Positions 59,349 to 64,000 of a stretch of DNA of 64,000 nt are shown piece after piece. The stretch spans positions 1 to 64,000 of the forward strand of contig JAKLKO010000005.1 in NCBI GenBank assembly GCA_023150615.1, in the 5' to 3' direction. The notes beneath the pieces were generated by a model, which did no database searches, was not told the origin of the DNA, and saw only the letters and a list, made by a program, of their open reading frames with translations. Made by a program: the position numbers and the translations under genes. Positions within the stretch are counted from its first letter, which is position 1. The number at the start of each line of letters is the position of its first letter. This DNA comes from Phycisphaerae bacterium (GTDB lineage Bacteria; Planctomycetota; Phycisphaerae; UBA1845; UTPLA1).

Positions 59349-59617
59349 CGGGCGGAACGAGAACGATTCTCGTCGATGGCAAGAAGGTCGTCCAAGCCCG
59401 GATCGAGCGCACGCAGGTGACGATGTACTTGGCGGAAGAGCCGGCCGACGTGGGGCTGGACAATGCGACCCCCGTGATGGAGGATCAGAAGGAGCGCGAC
59501 AACCAGTTCACCGGCCGGATCGGCAAGGTGACGATTGACATCGCGCCCGGTAAGCTCGGCGCCGCCGACGAGGAGGAACTCCGGCTGGCAGAACACCGCC
59601 TCAGGATGAGCGAGTGA
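59339..59617 (+). pseudogene. Fragment: arylsulfatase C-terminal tail
   Basis: The frame encodes GGTRTILVDGKKVVQARIER, then TQVTMYLAEEPADVGLDN and FTGRIGKVTIDI, which match the C-terminal subdomain of type I arylsulfatases. The catalytic N-terminal 400 residues are absent. With the dockerin fragment just upstream it shows that several secreted-protein genes were deleted here, leaving only tails. Translation from GTG 59339 is formally possible. Confidence 0.65.
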
Positions 59618-59702
59618 CGGACCGGCCGAATCCCCGCTCGGCAAGCGGGCCCGCCGCTGCGCGGGGCATGGTGAACCGGAACAACAACCTGGAGGACGTG
59701 CA

Positions 59703-60314
59703 ATGACCCGAAACGTGAGAGCGGCTTCGATCGCTGTGTTTTCGATCATCGCGATCGTCGGCGGCGCGGGCTGTCATTCGCCGGTCGGGATGGCCGTTCA
59801 ACTGGTCGGCAAGGCGGTCGACTCCGTCGAGACGAAGCAGCTCGGCGACGAACTGATCGGCAAGCCGGCGTCGGCGGCCGATTCCCGGCTGGGGGAGCCG
59901 ATGGATGTCCTGTCCGAGGTCGGCGGACCGCGGATTTGGCGGGTCTACTCAGTCCCGAGCGACATCGCCGGCAATGAACGCTACGTCGTGGAGGTCTCCG
60001 GAGAGTCGGTTGCAAGCGTCGTGAAGGTGAAGCGCGACGCAACCGGGATTGATCTCGCGCGGAAGATGCTTCTGGATCAGAAGCTGGATGGCAAGACGCC
60101 GGTGGAGTGCGAGGCGGCGCTCGGGATGGGGCGGCCGCTCCTGACGGTCCGTAGCCGGACGGCGGGCACGATCAGCCAGCTCTATGATGCGCGGCCGCTG
60201 CGCGGCATCGGGAGTCCGAAGTACTGCCGCCTTCAATACGATGTGGGCGAGCACTGCATTGAGGTGCACATGATCGACGTGGGCGCTTCTTCGGGCGGCG
60301 AGCCGCCCACGTAG
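59703..60314 (+). CDS. Lipoprotein with two SmpA/BamE-like repeats
   Basis: The 203-aa protein starts at ATG 59703 with GGAGG 8 bases upstream. Its lipobox is VGGAGC (Cys24). Two similar segments follow: LGDELIGKPASAADSRLGEP and LDGKTPVECEAALGMGRPLL. Both resemble the helix-turn of SmpA/OmlA-type domains (G-s..dv...lG.P), each followed by strands (RIWRVYSVP, RYVVEVSGESVASVVKV). An envelope role is likely. No operon partner is close by. Confidence 0.65.
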   Translation: MTRNVRAASIAVFSIIAIVGGAGCHSPVGMAVQLVGKAVDSVETKQLGDELIGKPASAADSRLGEPMDVLSEVGGPRIWRVYSVPSDIAGNERYVVEVSGESVASVVKVKRDATGIDLARKMLLDQKLDGKTPVECEAALGMGRPLLTVRSRTAGTISQLYDARPLRGIGSPKYCRLQYDVGEHCIEVHMIDVGASSGGEPPT

Positions 60315-60459
60315 CATTGCGATGGCGTTTGGGTCGTTGCCCTTGCGCCGGACGATGCGTCGATCCGCGGCGGAAGCGTATCGTCCCCATCGTTGAATGA
60401 GACCGGGGCGCCGGACAGCGGGTTGCTGTTCATCGAAACTGCCGGTCAGGGGTCCTGCG

Positions 60460-61899
60460 ATGGGTGAGGAATCGCCGGGTCGTTCGCCCACCGGCGTCGC
60501 GGCGTCGCCGCCGGCGCGCAGCGCGGCGGCCGATGAACGGTTGCACCTGGCGATTCAGAGTTCCGAACCGCGGCGGTTGTGCCTGCTGCTCGTCGTGATC
60601 GCGCTGGCATGCGGGACCGACCTGGTCCGGCATTTCACCGGCGGAAAGGTCATGCAAGGGCAGACGTTCGTCCTCCGCATGGCCTTGTTGGCGATCACCG
60701 GGGTCTATGCACTCGCGCTTCTCCGGTTGGTCCGTCGCGCGAACGGAGCGAACCGACTGCTGCCGGTCGGGCTATGGGCCGCGACCACCGCGTTCGAGGC
60801 GCTCGTGCCCACGATCGCAGTGGCCGAGGTCGTGATCTCCGGGCGCGAGAGTCGCCTTGATGCGCTCTCGGCCCCGGCGATTCTCCTGTATGGCATCGTC
60901 ATTGCGCTTTCGATCGTCCGCATGCGACCTTGGCTCTGCCTTGTTTCGGGGGGCGTGTGCGCCGGCGGGCACGCGTGCCTGGTCGTCCGGGCGCTCGTCA
61001 CGACGCAGGGACCGCTGACGCCGGGGCAGTGGCCGTACTACTCGAGCTATCCGATCTACCTGGCGGTCACGGGGGTTGCGGCCGCGGTCTTGAGTCGGGA
61101 AGTGCGGGAGTATTTCCGCGCAGCGATGCGCGAGGCGGAGGCGCGGCGCCAACTGGATCTCGTGCATCAGGAAGTCGAAATCGCAGCGACGATCCAGCAA
61201 GGACTTATGCCGACGAAGCCGCCTGAGATTCCCGGCTTCGATGTCGCCGGTTGGAATCGCCCCGCAGAACAGACGGGCGGCGACTACTTCGACTGGCAGA
61301 TCCTGCCGGATGGCCGGCTGGTCGTGGTGATCGCCGACGTGACCGGCCATGGGCTGGGACCTGCGCTGCTGATGGCGGTCTGCCGCGCGTACACGCGGGC
61401 GTGCGTTCCGGTCGGGCCGGAGCTGCGCTCGGCACTGCGCCGCGTGAATTCGCTGCTTCACGAGGATGTGAGCGAAGGCCGCTTTGTGACGTTGGCCGTC
61501 TCGATCATGCACCCGCAGACGGGTGAGTGCGAGTTGCTGTCCGCCGGACACGGCCCGCTGCTCCGCTTTCGCGCCGCCGATCGTCGGATCGATGAGTTCA
61601 ACGGGGACGGCGTTCCGCTGGCGATCCTGGAGGACGAGGACTACGGCTCTCCGCAGCGGCTGCATCTCGATCCCGGGGACGCACTCATGTTCGTGACGGA
61701 TGGGTTTTTCGAATGGGCGAATCCCCGTGGCGAGCAATACGGGCTGCCGCGATTGCGGGAGTTTCTCGAGCGCAACGGCGGAATGGACGCTCGCGCGATG
61801 ATCGAGCGACTGGATGAAGACGTACGCGCGTTCGGCGCCGGCGTGCCGCAGGGCGATGACATGACGGCCGTCGTGATTCGGCGGCTGCCGGCCGCTTGA
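60460..61899 (+). CDS. Membrane-anchored RsbU/SpoIIE-type PP2C phosphatase
   Basis: The 479-aa protein starts at ATG 60460 with AGGGG about 8 bases upstream. About six transmembrane helices occupy residues 35-220 (LCLLLVVIALACG, ILLYGIVIALSIV). A coiled linker (REAEARRQLDLVHQEVEIAATIQQGLMP) leads to a SpoIIE/PP2C domain with metal-binding acidic residues: GGDYFDW, VVVIADVTGHGLGPALLMA, FVTLAVSIM, LLSAGHGPLL, LMFVTDGFFEW and GDDMTAVVI. Such phosphatases act in partner-switching cascades that free sigma factors. The cognate STAS and anti-sigma genes are not adjacent; the STAS-like gene at 24941 is the only candidate in the window. Confidence 0.88.
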   Translation: MGEESPGRSPTGVAASPPARSAAADERLHLAIQSSEPRRLCLLLVVIALACGTDLVRHFTGGKVMQGQTFVLRMALLAITGVYALALLRLVRRANGANRLLPVGLWAATTAFEALVPTIAVAEVVISGRESRLDALSAPAILLYGIVIALSIVRMRPWLCLVSGGVCAGGHACLVVRALVTTQGPLTPGQWPYYSSYPIYLAVTGVAAAVLSREVREYFRAAMREAEARRQLDLVHQEVEIAATIQQGLMPTKPPEIPGFDVAGWNRPAEQTGGDYFDWQILPDGRLVVVIADVTGHGLGPALLMAVCRAYTRACVPVGPELRSALRRVNSLLHEDVSEGRFVTLAVSIMHPQTGECELLSAGHGPLLRFRAADRRIDEFNGDGVPLAILEDEDYGSPQRLHLDPGDALMFVTDGFFEWANPRGEQYGLPRLREFLERNGGMDARAMIERLDEDVRAFGAGVPQGDDMTAVVIRRLPAA

Positions 61900-61946
61900 G
61901 CGGGCCGCGCCGTCGCGACGGTCGGCGCTTAACGTGGAGGCGAGCG

Positions 61947-63410
61947 ATGGCACGGTGGCAATGGCCGTTGATGTTCGTGGTTGTGGCTCGAGTGATGGCC
62001 CAAGATTCGGGATCCGGGGCGGGTTCCGACGCCGATGCGGGGCAGCCTTCGCCGGGTGCGACGACCACGCAGCCCGTCACGGCGTCGCCCGCCGCGACGC
62101 CTTCACTGATACAGAAGCTACCTGACTACTCGGGCGACTGGTGGTCACGCGGGTACCTCACCGGCGACTGGGGCGGCGCACGGACCGAGTTGGCGGAGAA
62201 CGGCATCCTCTTCGACTTCGGCCTGACGCAGATCATCCAGGGGAATGCCCACGGCGGGAAAGACACGCACAACGCGTTCCGATACTCCGGTTCGGTCGAT
62301 TACACGCTCCGGCTCGACACGGCGCGGATGAAGCTCTGGCCGGGCGGGCTGATCACGCTGCGCGGCGAGACGCAGTTCGGTCAAAGCATCAACAGCAAGG
62401 CCGGCTCGCTCGGCGTGGCGAACTTCGACGCGCTCCTGCCGATTCCCGATGAGGGCGGAAAGACGACACTTTCGGAGTTCTACATCACGCAGGCCCTGTC
62501 CGAAAAGCTGGTCATCGTGGCCGGGAAGATGGACCTCACGAGCGGGGACGCGAACGAGTTCGCGCACGACGAGCGATCGCAGTTCCTGAACTCCGCGTTC
62601 CGCATCAATCCCGTGCTGTTCACCGCCGGGCCGTATACCGCAATGGCCGTCGGCGTGATCGCGTTGCCGACCGACTGGCTGACGATCAGCACATTCGTGA
62701 ACGACAACGATCCCGAAGGGGCGGCCACGAAGACCGGCTTCAACACCGCATTTCACGATCGCGACTGGCTGTCGGTTGCGCAGGAATACACGTTCAAGAT
62801 CCGGCCGTTCGAGAAGCCCGGGCATCAGCGCTTCGGCTGGTTCTGGACATCGCGCGACTTCGTCGATTTCGCGGGCGATCCGCGGCTTCCGCTGCCCGGC
62901 CGCGTGCAGAGCCTCGGGTTCGCGCGCCGCGGCGGGATCGGTTCGCGCGGGATCCGCCCGATTCGCCTTGGGAACACGGTGCTGCGCGCGGACGGGCCGG
63001 ATCGCCGGCCGGACGACTGGGGCCTGTATTACAACTTCGATCAATACCTGCACACGGAGGCGGACGACGCGACGCAGGGCTTCGGCGTCTTCGGCCGGTT
63101 CGGATGGTCGACCGGCGAGTCCAATCCGGTCGAGCAGTTCTACAGTCTGGGCGTCGGCGGCCGCGGGTCGATCCCGACGCGCGACCGCGATACGTGGGGC
63201 ATCGGCTACTACCACGTCAACGTGAGCGACGATCTGCCGGAGCTGCTGGACATGCACAGCGAACAGGGCGTCGAGCTGTACTACAACATCGAGGTGACGC
63301 CCTGGTTGCACATCTCGCCCGACGTGCAGGTGCTCATCGATCCGGGCGCCGGCTTCGACGATCGCGATGTCGCGCTGGTGTACGGCCTGCGCGCGCAGAT
63401 GAGTTTTTGA
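61947..63410 (+). CDS. OprB-family carbohydrate-selective porin
   Basis: The 487-aa outer-membrane beta-barrel has a signal peptide (WPLMFVVVARVMAQ), a low-complexity linker (to about residue 55), then WWSRGYLTGDWGGARTELAE, the typical start of OprB proteins. Amphipathic strands follow (LITLRGETQFGQSIN, LVIVAGKMDLTSGD, EQFYSLGVGGRGSIPTRDRD), ending in LRAQMSF with the terminal Phe recognised by the barrel assembly machinery. GGAGG lies 7-11 bases before ATG 61947. It probably takes up sugars or similar small solutes. It starts 47 bp after the phosphatase gene on the same strand. Confidence 0.88.
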   Translation: MARWQWPLMFVVVARVMAQDSGSGAGSDADAGQPSPGATTTQPVTASPAATPSLIQKLPDYSGDWWSRGYLTGDWGGARTELAENGILFDFGLTQIIQGNAHGGKDTHNAFRYSGSVDYTLRLDTARMKLWPGGLITLRGETQFGQSINSKAGSLGVANFDALLPIPDEGGKTTLSEFYITQALSEKLVIVAGKMDLTSGDANEFAHDERSQFLNSAFRINPVLFTAGPYTAMAVGVIALPTDWLTISTFVNDNDPEGAATKTGFNTAFHDRDWLSVAQEYTFKIRPFEKPGHQRFGWFWTSRDFVDFAGDPRLPLPGRVQSLGFARRGGIGSRGIRPIRLGNTVLRADGPDRRPDDWGLYYNFDQYLHTEADDATQGFGVFGRFGWSTGESNPVEQFYSLGVGGRGSIPTRDRDTWGIGYYHVNVSDDLPELLDMHSEQGVELYYNIEVTPWLHISPDVQVLIDPGAGFDDRDVALVYGLRAQMSF

Positions 63411-63665
63411 TTCATGCGCCGCGAGGCTCTAATCGAACTTGTACGATAAGCTCCTCGGCGCATCCGCTGAGAGGATCGCTGGTCCGGACGGGACTGGAGG
63501 CCCGGCCGCGTGGTCGGGTGTCGGAATCGAAGGCTCAGCGCCCGATCATGCCGCGTTTCCGCGGACGTTAGACCGATTATCAGACATCGCTTCGCCGGAA
63601 CTGCGTTGATCCGGCCGCGCATCCTTACGTATACTTGAGACGCCGCGCCACAGGAGAGGGACGAC

Positions 63666-64000
63666 GTGCCGACTCGGGCCGTGCCGCCGACAAGACCGAT
63701 CTTGCGACCCGCCCCGCGCAGCGCGGCGTCCGTCGCGGGCTGCATCCTCGCCATTGGCGCGATGGCCGCCCTGCTGGCGTGCCAGACGAACAACGGCGTC
63801 GTGCCGACCGGCTCGATCAACGTCAACGGCGACTGGGTGATTACGTCGACCGTTCCCGACTTCGAATCGGCCTGTATCGCCTTCGCCGACGGTTACCTGG
63901 CAGAATGGCTCGATGGATGCACGACCGATTACCCGGTCATCGTCAGCCAGCTCGTGACCATCTTTGGTGAGCAGGTCTTCGTCGGCGCGACGGTCAACGT
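63666..64000 (+). CDS. Lipoprotein, N-terminal part (3' end outside window)
   Basis: The frame starts with GTG at 63666 with AGGAGAGGG 6 bases upstream and is open to the window end. It has an exported N-terminus with lipobox LLAC (SVAGCILAIGAMAALLACQT), followed by VNGDWVITSTVPDFESACIA and ITSQ-like strands. I do not recognise the mature part. The 255 bp between the porin and this gene hold nothing I can name. Confidence 0.6.
   Translation, partial: MPTRAVPPTRPILRPAPRSAASVAGCILAIGAMAALLACQTNNGVVPTGSINVNGDWVITSTVPDFESACIAFADGYLAEWLDGCTTDYPVIVSQLVTIFGEQVFVGATVN

Overview
The window (about 64 kb, GC-rich) looks like chromosome from a planctomycete, probably a Phycisphaerae-type lineage; this is inference from gene families, not from a marker gene. 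The signs are: ECF sigma factors of the planctomycete-expanded type paired with Ser/Thr kinases (16.7-24.1 kb); many secreted proteins ending in dockerin-like Asp/Asn-rich repeats; extracellular proteins with a Cys/transmembrane/poly-Arg C-terminal tail; sulfatase-like proteins; a zinc-ribbon membrane protein of the CxxC-YNLxGL type; and an Rhs locus.

Layout. 1-2.7 kb: end of an Rhs gene with its toxin tip, a candidate immunity gene, a block of palindromic repeats, a displaced second toxin tip with its own candidate immunity gene, and a piece of Rhs core. 2.8-13.1 kb: envelope and secreted proteins (beta-helix/Cys-rich protein, sulfatase-TPR lipoprotein, two tandem paralogues with a sorting-like tail, a matrixin-like protease) and an NCS1 transporter. 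13.4 kb: tRNA-Asn with a terminator downstream. 14-16.2 kb: SDH/SppA-type serine protease with a small partner, and a small membrane protein. 16.7-25.4 kb: two divergent ECF sigma-kinase modules around a frameshifted PEGA-type lipoprotein, then a membrane protein and a STAS-like protein. 25.4-34.1 kb: an N-terminally truncated strawberry-notch-like helicase, a lipoprotein/RCC1/Kelch protein split by a frameshift, the 3' end of a group II intron, about 0.6 kb of densely structured non-coding DNA with a tandemly duplicated fold, and a secreted TSP3-type protein that has lost its N-terminus.

34.5-52.3 kb is the most interesting part: a composite anti-phage island. On + lies a tight operon of a DruA-like DUF4338 protein, a NurA-like nuclease and a HerA-like ATPase. 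It converges on a - strand set: SNF2 helicase, PglX/DrmMI-type adenine methylase, a small chimeric gene, a HEPN-motif protein, and a 1693-aa DEAD/DEAH helicase with DUF1998 and a C-terminal PD-(D/E)XK/Vsr-like nuclease. It combines parts of Druantia, HerA-NurA and DISARM/BREX in a set I do not recognise as a named system. A 213-bp direct repeat shows recent recombination within it.

53.4-55.2 kb: a diversity-generating retroelement (DGR) remnant, namely a secreted FGE/C-type-lectin-fold target with a C-terminal variable region and an Avd gene, without template repeat or reverse transcriptase in the window. 55.1-64 kb: a large secreted CARDB/dockerin protein, two gene fragments (dockerin tail, arylsulfatase tail), a lipoprotein, an RsbU/SpoIIE-type phosphatase, an OprB-type porin, and the start of a lipoprotein cut by the window end.
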